Source of the DNA: JAVBOP01 sp031550405
GTDB taxonomy: Bacteria; Bacteroidota; Ignavibacteria; Kapaibacteriales; UBA2268
Assembly: GCA_031550405.1 (NCBI GenBank)
Contig: JAVBOP010000051.1
Coordinates: 1 to 11,939, forward strand
DNA length: 11,939 bases
Direction of reading: 5' to 3'
In this document: in pieces, positions 5,289 through 11,910 of the stretch
Position numbering within the stretch: the stretch's first letter is position 1
How the letters are laid out: every line of letters begins with the position of its first letter
Made by a program: the position numbers and the translations under genes
Notes under the pieces: model-generated
Databases searched by the model: none
Seen by the model: the letters and a program-made list of their open reading frames with translations, nothing else
What the model was told of the DNA's origin: nothing

Positions 5289-7886
5289 ATGAGAATTATG
5301 AATTTATTTTCATTAATCATTGCTATTATCATAGCAGCATCGCCACTTTATGCTCAATATTCTGGCGGCAATGGCTCGCAAAACAATCCGTACCAAATAG
5401 CTAATCTTAAGGATTTAATAGAGTTACGCGACAAAGTGAATAATGGGAATACCTACAAGAACACCCACTTTTTGATGACAGGCGATATTGATTTATCGAG
5501 CATTGGCAATTGGCTGCCGATTGGCGATACTGCAAAATCGTTTCGCGGCACTTTCGATGGCGGCAATTATACTGTATCCAACCTGAATGCTGATAAGATT
5601 ATGCAGAATAATTTTGGATATTTCGGGCTGTTTGGTAAAATTGATTCCAGCGGCACTGTGCTTAATTTGAATATTGGCAGTGGCAAGGTATATATATATT
5701 CGAAGTCTAATGCTATTTTTTATAAAGAGTTAGGGATGTTTGCGGGTGCTGTTACAGCTTTCAATTCTGGAACTATACGCAACTGCACAACCAATGTTGA
5801 TATTGTTATTACTTTTGATAATATGAGTGGCACAATGCACTATATCGGTGGTATTGCTGGAGTAAATGGTCTTGAAAGCATAAAGTATATTAGTGATTTT
5901 GAAGGAGATATGATAGTCAACAGGAATGCTTTGATAGAAGACTGCTATAACTATGGAAGCGTGAGAAATGAAACTGAAGCTATTACTGGCAACGGATTGG
6001 AAATGGGCGGTATTACTGGAGGAAGTTATGGTAAGATTATAAATAGCAAGAACTCGGGTGAGATATTCTCAGCTAATGCTTTTAGTTGCTCCATAGGCGG
6101 GATAGTTGGAGAGGCTAATAACGATGTTATACATTGTGTCAATACGGGAAATATAGCAATTGCGGCAGAAAAGACAGATACTATGCAAGTGCCTCTGTTT
6201 AACAATAGAGAAGCAGGTGGTATTGTTGGTCATATTTCAGCTCATATTACTGGCTGTTATAACACAGGAAAGATAAGCACTAGTGTGAAATATAGCACAA
6301 TAGGAGGAATTGGCGGCACGATGTTTTATGGGCAGGTAAACAATTGCTACAACACGGGCAGCGCTACTGCAACCATTGACAGCAGCATTTGTGGCGGCAT
6401 TATCGGCATAGGCATTAGCAGATCCTGTATTGTCATTAATAATTGCTATAACACAGGCAGCATTACAAGTATGCACAATGCAGCTGGTATTATTAATACT
6501 TATGAAAATGAAGGCAGATACAATTGGCCATTTCACTTAATTATCAATAATTGCTATAACATAGGGAAAATTCAAGGTGAGAATATTGGCGGCATTTTAG
6601 GTGGCAAACGCAGTGAATGTTTCATCAATAATAGCTACTACTTGGAAGGCACGGCGCCAAATGGAGTGGGCGACGGCAATAATGAAGGAACGCTGCCAAA
6701 GCCCGTCGATGAAATGAATACAGCAGAGTTCGTAACTATCTTAAATAATAATCAGATACCAGAGCCTTGGGAATATGACCTTACGCACGCTGCCAATAGC
6801 GGCTATCCCATTTTGAACTTGGAAAATATAGTAGAATTGGATGTGGCAAATGCCGTGCGTATCACGGCTTCGGCGGATACAGGCGGCAATATTTCTCCTG
6901 CGGGGGAAATTACGTCATCTTTATGCGAGCCGACGCCAACAACATTTACCATGCAGCCCAGCTTGTGCTATGAGATTGCCGACGTACTGGTTAATGGTGT
7001 AAGTGTAGGTGCCGTTGATACTTATACATTTCCTGCAGGCAAAAGCGGTACAATCCATGTTACATTCAAGTCAGGAGCTGCATCAAATAATTATACAATC
7101 CATGCCTCCGCCACACCCTACCGCGGCAATGTACCTGTAAGGAAGAACCATGTTTATGAAATAGGCGTTAAACCTAACCCTAAGCTACGCATAAAGTTAC
7201 ATACAAATGCACATGAGGTTTACCTGCCCGAAGCAACAGAACTTAAGGTTAGTTTTGACTATTGCAATGCCTTGGCATGGTTGCAGACTAAGAGCTTGAA
7301 ATTATTAGGCTTAAAAGACTGGACGGTAATAGATACAGTGCTTACAGAGGATTTTAACACACTAACATCTAATTATACCATAACCCTTAGCAATCCTAAC
7401 GGCTTATCATTTACAGACAGCATTGACTTATTTGATATTGAACTTCTGCTAATCTTCCCTATGCAGGAGATTGTTCCAAAAATTTTGGAGGAACATTACA
7501 AGGTAAATATCAAACCTGAAATTTCACTTAACTCTACTGAATGCTTATGGATAGACACATCCAAGCCATGCAGGATAGACATTAAGCCCGTGTGTGCAGC
7601 GGACTTGCGGTATATCAATATTTCCCGCACTCCAGCAGCGTTGGAATATAACTCCGCTGAGAACAAAATCAACTATTCAATACCATTCGATTGCAATGCC
7701 TGCCTTACGGTATATAACCTGCTTGGCGAGGCTGTAACCTCAACCGAGCCAACCTATATGAAGAGTGGTGCGTATGAGATGGATATGATTAATATTGGTG
7801 TCGCAAGCGGCATGTATTTATGCGAGTTACGCATAGATGGCATCCCTCGAAAGATTATCACTTTTCCATATATAAAGAGATGGTAG
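5289..7886 (+). CDS. GLUG-repeat surface protein with Ig-like/cohesin-like modules and T9SS type A sorting domain
   Basis: 865 residues. Signal peptide: LFSLIIAIIIAASPLYA, cleavage near residue 22, then QYSGGNGSQNNPYQI. Residues 25-130 match the usual opening of GLUG proteins (NPYQIANLKDLIELRD, FLMTGDIDLS, NWLPIGD, FRGTFDGGNYTVSNL, FGLFG). Residues about 158-452 hold roughly eight or nine imperfect repeats with the core NCYNTGsI followed by GGIiG (near 165, 219, 252, 282, 322, 352, 386, 421 and 448), which would form a beta-helix. Residues about 520-594 resemble the repeat domain A.tGGnIsPaGe...YeIaDVLVNGVSVGAV.tYtF.....H.tF. Residues about 600-760 are a beta-rich segment with a cohesin-like feel. 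Residues about 785-865 are the sorting domain (KINYSIPFDCNACLTVYNLLGEAV, then ASGMYLCELRIDGIPRKIITF). It is probably a cell-surface adhesin or structural protein; the ligand is unknown. It follows the PorV-like gene by 248 nt and ends at a strong hairpin. Confidence 0.9.
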   Translation: MRIMNLFSLIIAIIIAASPLYAQYSGGNGSQNNPYQIANLKDLIELRDKVNNGNTYKNTHFLMTGDIDLSSIGNWLPIGDTAKSFRGTFDGGNYTVSNLNADKIMQNNFGYFGLFGKIDSSGTVLNLNIGSGKVYIYSKSNAIFYKELGMFAGAVTAFNSGTIRNCTTNVDIVITFDNMSGTMHYIGGIAGVNGLESIKYISDFEGDMIVNRNALIEDCYNYGSVRNETEAITGNGLEMGGITGGSYGKIINSKNSGEIFSANAFSCSIGGIVGEANNDVIHCVNTGNIAIAAEKTDTMQVPLFNNREAGGIVGHISAHITGCYNTGKISTSVKYSTIGGIGGTMFYGQVNNCYNTGSATATIDSSICGGIIGIGISRSCIVINNCYNTGSITSMHNAAGIINTYENEGRYNWPFHLIINNCYNIGKIQGENIGGILGGKRSECFINNSYYLEGTAPNGVGDGNNEGTLPKPVDEMNTAEFVTILNNNQIPEPWEYDLTHAANSGYPILNLENIVELDVANAVRITASADTGGNISPAGEITSSLCEPTPTTFTMQPSLCYEIADVLVNGVSVGAVDTYTFPAGKSGTIHVTFKSGAASNNYTIHASATPYRGNVPVRKNHVYEIGVKPNPKLRIKLHTNAHEVYLPEATELKVSFDYCNALAWLQTKSLKLLGLKDWTVIDTVLTEDFNTLTSNYTITLSNPNGLSFTDSIDLFDIELLLIFPMQEIVPKILEEHYKVNIKPEISLNSTECLWIDTSKPCRIDIKPVCAADLRYINISRTPAALEYNSAENKINYSIPFDCNACLTVYNLLGEAVTSTEPTYMKSGAYEMDMINIGVASGMYLCELRIDGIPRKIITFPYIKRW

Positions 7887-7889
7887 ATA

Positions 7890-7928
7890 CAAAGAGCCAT
7901 ATTATTTGCAGGAATATATGGCTCTTTG
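7890..7928 (+). terminator. Strong hairpin terminator after the GLUG-repeat gene
   Basis: A perfect 13-bp inverted repeat, CAAAGAGCCATAT (7890-7902) with ATATGGCTCTTTG (7916-7928) and a 13-nt loop, begins 4 nt after the stop. The A-rich left and T-rich right foot give the terminator signature in both directions, although there is no long T-run beyond CTTTG. Confidence 0.72.
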
Positions 7929-7987
7929 GCAGTTATACCAGAATACAGTTTTTTTGAAACAGGAAAAAGAATAAATTTAAAAAAAAA

Positions 7988-8006
7988 ATTAATCTGTAAG
8001 GTTAAT
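7988..8006 (+). repeat. Second copy of the ATTAATC-GTA palindrome
   Basis: ATTAATCT-GTA-AGGTTAAT differs from the copy at 5109-5127 at three positions. C-to-T and G-to-A at opposite stem positions restore a pair, and the third creates a G-T pair, so the 8-bp stem with GTA loop is kept. Here the palindrome is preceded by ten A residues (7979-7988, the last being its own first base) rather than followed by T. On the plus strand it is therefore not a classic terminator. Confidence 0.5.
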
Positions 8007-8047
8007 TGTATTTTATGGGCAATTTCAATGTAATTCAACCATATTTT

Positions 8048-8055
8048 TATATTTG
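8048..8055 (+). promoter_or_regulatory. Candidate Bacteroidota-type promoter (TATATTTG) of the 8115-9348 operon
   Basis: TATATTTG matches TAnnTTTG, and TTTC at 8023-8026 lies 21 nt upstream, a near match to the -33 TTTG at the expected spacing. The 59 nt to the ATG at 8115 would give a leader of about 50 nt. It follows the hairpin at 7890-7928, which makes a new transcription unit here sensible. Confidence 0.5.
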
Positions 8056-8114
8056 CTAAAGATTTTTTAGCTTTGTTCGAAATAAAATAATAACAAATTG
8101 CACGAAAAATCACG

Positions 8115-8816
8115 ATGGCAAATAAATATTTATTAATAATGTGGATTGGTATATCGGTTCTTTTGGGATATTACCCGGCAAAATCTGAATTTATCGTGCA
8201 AATTGGCAAATCTAAAACGCAAATCAGCTCAATCGAGTTGAATAATACGGAATATGTCCCGTTTCGCACTCTGTTTTCTACATTTAGCAACTCTACAAGT
8301 CTTGTTGCTACTTGCAATTGTGGCAATTTTTTTGTTTTGATTTCCTCGCAAAATGAACAAAATTTAATTCAACTAAACATTCCTGTATTCTGCAAAAATG
8401 GTATAGAATATGTTCCAATCCGCTCGTTTATCAGCGCCTTGAGCAAGCAATTTGATTTTCAATACGACATAATCGATAATAAATTATTTATTTATTTGAG
8501 TGAAAAATTTAATGATTTTTTCCAGCAGGAAAAGATTGCAGTCGAAAAAAATGATGCAGAAATACAGGCAAAAATTCAAAAGAAAAATGCCAATAAGAAT
8601 TATGAAAATAAATTCATAATTCAAGAAAAACCTGTGATGCTAATAAAGAAAAATTTAAATATAGATATGATCGATGCAACCGTAAATAAAATATGCAGGT
8701 TAGATACAATTAAGAAAGTAAAAATGATGGATACAGCGGCTGTTCCAAATAGAAAGTATTCTATTCCTAATACGCTTATAAAAAAGAAATTAGAGGAGCT
8801 TAAGACTAATGATTAG
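8115..8816 (+). CDS. Secreted stalk-domain protein (copper amine oxidase N-terminal-like fold) with charged C-terminal tail
   Basis: 233 residues. Signal peptide: residues 4-24 (KYLLIMWIGISVLLGYYPAKS), with Glu25 or nearby starting the mature protein. Residues about 26-130 contain two related halves, NNTEYVPFRTLFSTFS (43-58) and NGIEYVPIRSFISALS (95-110), each followed by a beta pair ending in FVLIS or LFIYLS. The YVPhRxhhxxhs core is the hallmark of the stalk domain found at the N-terminus of copper amine oxidases and in many exported proteins as a protein- or wall-contact module. Residues 131-233 are Lys/Glu/Asn-rich, probably helical or disordered, with no known domain. It overlaps the methyltransferase gene by 8 nt, so the two are co-translated, although no functional link is evident. 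The function is unknown; periplasmic or surface location is inferred from the signal peptide. Confidence 0.8.
   Translation: MANKYLLIMWIGISVLLGYYPAKSEFIVQIGKSKTQISSIELNNTEYVPFRTLFSTFSNSTSLVATCNCGNFFVLISSQNEQNLIQLNIPVFCKNGIEYVPIRSFISALSKQFDFQYDIIDNKLFIYLSEKFNDFFQQEKIAVEKNDAEIQAKIQKKNANKNYENKFIIQEKPVMLIKKNLNIDMIDATVNKICRLDTIKKVKMMDTAAVPNRKYSIPNTLIKKKLEELKTND
8599..8626 (+). repeat. In-frame palindrome, copy 1 (TTATGAA-N6-TTCATAA)
   Basis: Contains TTATGAA AATAAA TTCATAA (8600-8619), a perfect 7-bp inverted repeat, inside the stalk-protein gene, where it is read as Y-E-N-K-F-I-I-Q-E. A 28-nt stretch is identical to 10077-10104 except for one base. Confidence 0.5.
8793..8798 (+). promoter_or_regulatory. 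Shine-Dalgarno-like GAGGAG before the overlapping methyltransferase start
   Basis: GAGGAG lies 10 nt before the ATG at 8809, inside the end of the stalk-protein gene. The spacing is somewhat long. Together with the ATGATTAG overlap it supports 8809 as the real start and coupled translation. Confidence 0.4.
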
Positions 8817-9348
8817 AAAATTGCTGTACGAAGAACTTTTAAATGAACGAAAATCTATTGTCGAAATTCGTAATCTGCCTAAGCATCCTGTCTCCGTTAT
8901 CTTGCATAATATAAGGAGCTTGTATAATGTTGGCTCCATATTCAGAACTTGCGATTCTGCATTAATAAATGAATTAATTTTAACTGGATATACGCCTCAT
9001 CCGCCACGCAAGGAAATCGATAAAACGGCACTGGGAGCGACGGAAACGGTCAATTGGCGCTATGAAAAAGATATATTGGAGGCGATTGCCGCACAAAAAG
9101 CAAAAAATGAGAAAATTTTTGCGGTGGAATTGACAAATCGCAAGCGAATGTATGACAGCATCCGTAAAAGTGAATTTCCTGTATGCCTGTTGTTTGGCAA
9201 TGAGTTAAGTGGTGTTGACGATTTCGTTCTTGCGGAATGTGACGATGCTATTGAAATTCCGATGTTTGGAGTGAAACATTCCCTAAACGTTAGTGTTGCT
9301 GCGGGTATAGCGATATATGCAGCCATAAATCAACTGCATGAAAAATAA
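8809..9348 (+). CDS. SpoU/TrmH-family RNA 2'-O-methyltransferase (SPOUT fold)
   Basis: 179 residues, close to the size of minimal TrmH/TrmL-type SPOUT methyltransferases. All three SpoU motifs are intact. Motif 1 is HNIRSLYNVGSIFRTCDSA (33-51), with the conserved Asn34/Arg36/Asn40. Motif 2 is LLFGNELSGV (127-136), with the invariant Glu132. Motif 3 is IEIPMFGVKHSLNVSVAAGI (148-167), which forms the trefoil knot that binds S-adenosylmethionine. The family methylates ribose 2'-OH groups in tRNA or rRNA in the cytoplasm; the target nucleotide cannot be assigned from sequence. There is no N-terminal RNA-binding extension such as RlmB carries, which favours a tRNA substrate, but only weakly. The start overlaps the previous stop as ATGATTAG. 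No clear terminator follows. Confidence 0.93.
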   Translation: MIRKLLYEELLNERKSIVEIRNLPKHPVSVILHNIRSLYNVGSIFRTCDSALINELILTGYTPHPPRKEIDKTALGATETVNWRYEKDILEAIAAQKAKNEKIFAVELTNRKRMYDSIRKSEFPVCLLFGNELSGVDDFVLAECDDAIEIPMFGVKHSLNVSVAAGIAIYAAINQLHEK

Positions 9349-9402
9349 TTTGGTGGCGAGCTATAATTTTATTTTTATTTAGCGGATGTGTGGCGATTTA
9401 TG

Positions 9403-9410
9403 TATATTTG
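9403..9410 (+). promoter_or_regulatory. Candidate Bacteroidota-type -7 element (TATATTTG) for the GAF/GGDEF-like gene
   Basis: TATATTTG matches TAnnTTTG in the 109-nt gap, 47 nt before the ATG at 9458. The 4-mer at the expected -33 spacing (9378-9381, 21 nt away) is TTTA, three of four bases of TTTG. Confidence 0.45.
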
Positions 9411-9457
9411 TAACATTAATAGTCTGGCATATCTAAAAACGAACGGAATTAAGATTT

Positions 9458-11761
9458 ATGAGTAATTTTTTAAAAAATATATTTCATCAAATCAATTATA
9501 GGCAAATACTTGCATTCTTTTTCATCATTGTTGGAATTTGTATAGCTATTTTTGGGAGCAATATTGCGGTCAAAATTACGGGAATTGGTATTACCGTTTT
9601 TGCAATCGTTTCTCTAATCAGTTTTATTTCGCAAAAGCTGTCTTATTCTGTCAAACCGAACCAATTTCAGATAAAAACTCCAAGCCATCTTAAGGCGACG
9701 GTTATCGCTGACGACAAGGCAAAGCGAACGACGATAGATAATTTTAATGACGAAAAATATAACCAGACCAGAACGATGGTGGATTTTATGGGGGCGGATG
9801 AAGGATTTATAATTGTTAATAAGTCGGCTGAGCCGAAAAATGAAGAAGAACATAAACCGAAATCTCAAAAAATTTATGCAGTAGATTTTGAATCGAAAGA
9901 GGAGATTGCAAATGAAGCAATAGAGGAGCAAATTCAGCATAACATTCAGGAAAATAATACTGATAGATTGATAGTTGATTCAGATGAAAAAATTGAAAAA
10001 TCTGAAGAAACCACAGAAAGTCAAATTAATATTTCGGATAATAGAGTAGAAATAATTTCGACAGAAATCGAAGAGGATTATGAAAATAAATTCATAAATC
10101 AAGAGCATTATGTTGAAAATTCAGAACAAATGGAGCAAGACAGGCAAAATGCTGATAATTACCAGATAAATAATGAGCATAGCATAGATAATACTGCCGA
10201 AAAAGAAGTGAAAAACGTGTTTTCCGGACAAGAGAAAAATTACAGGGAAAAGCACGTTGATATTCCAATTTCGTTGATTACCAATGAAAATGAGCTCAAA
10301 AATCCAGTTGAAGAATTTGGCTATTTAATCTCCCGCTTTTTGGTCATAATCCGCTCGGTTATTGACGCTAATACGGTGGCATTCGTATGGATTAATCACG
10401 AAAAGCAGACACTTCTTTTTGATTCATACATCAATGACAAAAAAGTTAATGAAGCTATAAAAAAAGACACAAAAATTCCTGTCGGCTCTGACGTTCTAAG
10501 TCAAATATTAACAAACGCTAAGCCTGAAATATTAACAGAAATTAATCCAAATGCTGAATTAGATTTGATACCATATTACAGCCATCCTGTTGGTACAAGC
10601 TCTTTTATCGGCATACCAATCGTTTTTGAAAATTCAATTGTCGGCATTCTCTGCGCCGACACCGATACCAAGGAAGCATACGACGAATCGACCGTTGTCT
10701 TTTTGGGACAATTTACCAAATTGCTTTCCACGCTTTTCAGCTCATATTCGCAAAAATTCACCTCCATCAATGCGGCGAAAACGATAGATTTGATGAATCA
10801 ATTAACGGATTTGGTGTCGGAAAAAGGCTGCACTTTCAGCAATATCTGTTCCTCCGTCATAGAGTTGCTGGCAGCTACGTATGACTGCTCATCCATAGGT
10901 ATATGCGCATATAACGACGCATACGACGCTTGGCTTGTCAGCAATTACAAGTCGATAGAAAATATTGATGACACATTTTTGGCGACACCGGTAATGCTTG
11001 AAACTTCGCTTATTGGCATGAGCATTTTGAATTGCAAAACAATATCCATTTCGCAAATGTCGGATGAATACACTCGCGTGAACCAGTATGAGCCCAATAT
11101 TGAGAATGGCTCGTTTGTTGTCGTGCCAGTTAAGTCCACAACCGACACTTTTGGTGCGCTGTTTATGGAAGCGAAAGCCAGTTCAGCCTTGAATAATATT
11201 GAAATAGACTTAGTTGAGGCAATTTGCAATCAAGCGGGAGAAATGTATGAAAAAATTAATTTAATTTCATTTTTCTCTAACACTTCTGTTATAGATCGCC
11301 AGACTGGTATTTTGAATAATAAAGCGCTTAAATTGAGGATAGAAGAGGAGTTGTTGCGCGCTTCGGATACGCATCAAACGCTTTCGCTTTCGCTTATATC
11401 ACTGGATAAATATTCCGCTCTTGATGACAGGGACAAAAAAAACAAAGTGATGAACTACTTGATAGGCGAATGCCGTAAGTACTTGAAAAAATATGATATT
11501 ATGGGCCGCGTAAACGATGATGTAATAGGCATAGTTAATATCAATCAAGATGCCGGTCAAGCTAAATTATATCTCGAACGCATCAGACATTTGATAGCAA
11601 CGCAGTTTGTTGAGATAAATTCCGAAAAAATGGTACTTACCATAAGTGCCGGTATTGCAACGGCTTCCAGCAATGACACATTTGATACATTTGCAACAAA
11701 TGCCACTGCCGCCTTGCAAATTGCTCAGGCGCGCGCTAATTTCATCCAAATATATCAATAG
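9458..11761 (+). CDS. Membrane-anchored sensor with tandem GAF domains and degenerate GGDEF domain
   Basis: 767 residues. Two transmembrane helices near the N-terminus (about 17-35 and 38-58) leave the rest in the cytoplasm. Residues about 75-275 are a low-complexity, Glu/Asn/Lys/Gln-rich linker. GAF domain 1 spans about 283-432 (IPVGSDVLSQIL, SSFIGIPIVFENSIVGILCAD). GAF domain 2 spans about 443-600 (SSIGICAYNDAYDAWLV, GSFVVVPVKSTTDTFGALFME). Residues about 605-767 follow the GGDEF fold, starting D613-RQTGILNNKAL and ending LTISAGIATA (727-736) and AALQIAQARANFI (751-763). However, the signature position reads R684-V-N-D-D-V-I: both Gly and the catalytic Glu are absent, and the DxD metal site in LISLDKYS reads S648-L-D650. 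Diguanylate cyclase activity is therefore very unlikely. GAF domains bind small ligands, so a signalling role through protein contact or as a c-di-GMP/GTP-binding receptor is inferred. It appears to be transcribed alone. Confidence 0.88.
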   Translation: MSNFLKNIFHQINYRQILAFFFIIVGICIAIFGSNIAVKITGIGITVFAIVSLISFISQKLSYSVKPNQFQIKTPSHLKATVIADDKAKRTTIDNFNDEKYNQTRTMVDFMGADEGFIIVNKSAEPKNEEEHKPKSQKIYAVDFESKEEIANEAIEEQIQHNIQENNTDRLIVDSDEKIEKSEETTESQINISDNRVEIISTEIEEDYENKFINQEHYVENSEQMEQDRQNADNYQINNEHSIDNTAEKEVKNVFSGQEKNYREKHVDIPISLITNENELKNPVEEFGYLISRFLVIIRSVIDANTVAFVWINHEKQTLLFDSYINDKKVNEAIKKDTKIPVGSDVLSQILTNAKPEILTEINPNAELDLIPYYSHPVGTSSFIGIPIVFENSIVGILCADTDTKEAYDESTVVFLGQFTKLLSTLFSSYSQKFTSINAAKTIDLMNQLTDLVSEKGCTFSNICSSVIELLAATYDCSSIGICAYNDAYDAWLVSNYKSIENIDDTFLATPVMLETSLIGMSILNCKTISISQMSDEYTRVNQYEPNIENGSFVVVPVKSTTDTFGALFMEAKASSALNNIEIDLVEAICNQAGEMYEKINLISFFSNTSVIDRQTGILNNKALKLRIEEELLRASDTHQTLSLSLISLDKYSALDDRDKKNKVMNYLIGECRKYLKKYDIMGRVNDDVIGIVNINQDAGQAKLYLERIRHLIATQFVEINSEKMVLTISAGIATASSNDTFDTFATNATAALQIAQARANFIQIYQ
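10077..10104 (+). repeat. In-frame palindrome, copy 2 (TTATGAA-N6-TTCATAA)
   Basis: Second copy of the 28-nt stretch seen at 8599-8626, with one mismatch, inside the disordered linker of the GAF protein and read in the same frame as Y-E-N-K-F-I-N-Q-E. The 7-bp inverted repeat is preserved. Confidence 0.5.
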
Positions 11762-11823
11762 GTTGCAGGCATATAATTGACCTCATATGGCAGGCTCCAT
11801 CCCTTCTCTCTATTGCTGTGGAA

Positions 11824-11910
11824 TTTGCGGGTATCCGCAAAAAAAAACTCACCACTGAAATGGTGAATTTTAAAGTATACTTTGAAAGCATACATAGCTA
11901 TATTATAGCT
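11824..11910. other. Non-coding right end with four consecutive small hairpins
   Basis: The 178 nt after the last stop contain no plausible gene. Within 87 nt there are four inverted repeats in a row: TTTGCGG/CCGCAAA with a GTAT loop (11824-11841, followed by A-run), TCACCA/TGGTGA with a 6-nt loop (11849-11866, followed by ATTTT), GTATaCTT/AAGcATAC with a TGA loop, after one more T-A pair and an A-C mismatch (11875-11893), and AGCTATA/TATAGCT (11896-11910, followed by TTT). The second or fourth could end the sensor transcript. The group as a whole could also be a structured RNA or leader of a gene beyond the window. Confidence 0.45.

Noticed and set aside
5168..5404. 78-codon plus-strand frame before and into the GLUG gene
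   Set aside because: It overlaps the signal-peptide region of the GLUG gene in another frame, has no recognisable features, and the competing start at 5289 has an SD-like site and a signal peptide.
6237..6536. 99-codon open frame on the minus strand
   Set aside because: It is antisense to the GLUG repeats. Its Ala/Asn/Ile-rich translation mirrors the repeated NCYNTG codons, and it has no domain or promoter.
5289..7886. CRISPR-like or tandem DNA repeat array in the GLUG gene
   Set aside because: The periodicity is at protein level with variable spacing. The DNA between the NCYNTG cores is diverged and in frame.
7754..8113. 119-codon open frame on the minus strand across the 7887-8114 gap
   Set aside because: It overlaps the sorting domain of the GLUG protein, runs through the 7890-7928 hairpin and the 7988 palindrome, and shows no family features.
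8115..8816. True copper amine oxidase
   Set aside because: Only the small stalk-type module is present. There is no topaquinone site or catalytic domain, and the protein is 233 residues long.
9614..9940. 108-codon minus-strand frame
   Set aside because: It is antisense to the linker of the GAF protein, rich in Phe/Leu/Arg as expected from the complement of A-rich codons, with no promoter.
11824..11848. TTTGCGG/CCGCAAA hairpin as an intrinsic terminator
   Set aside because: On the plus strand it is followed by A residues rather than T, and on the minus strand the T-run precedes the stem, so neither orientation gives the standard layout.
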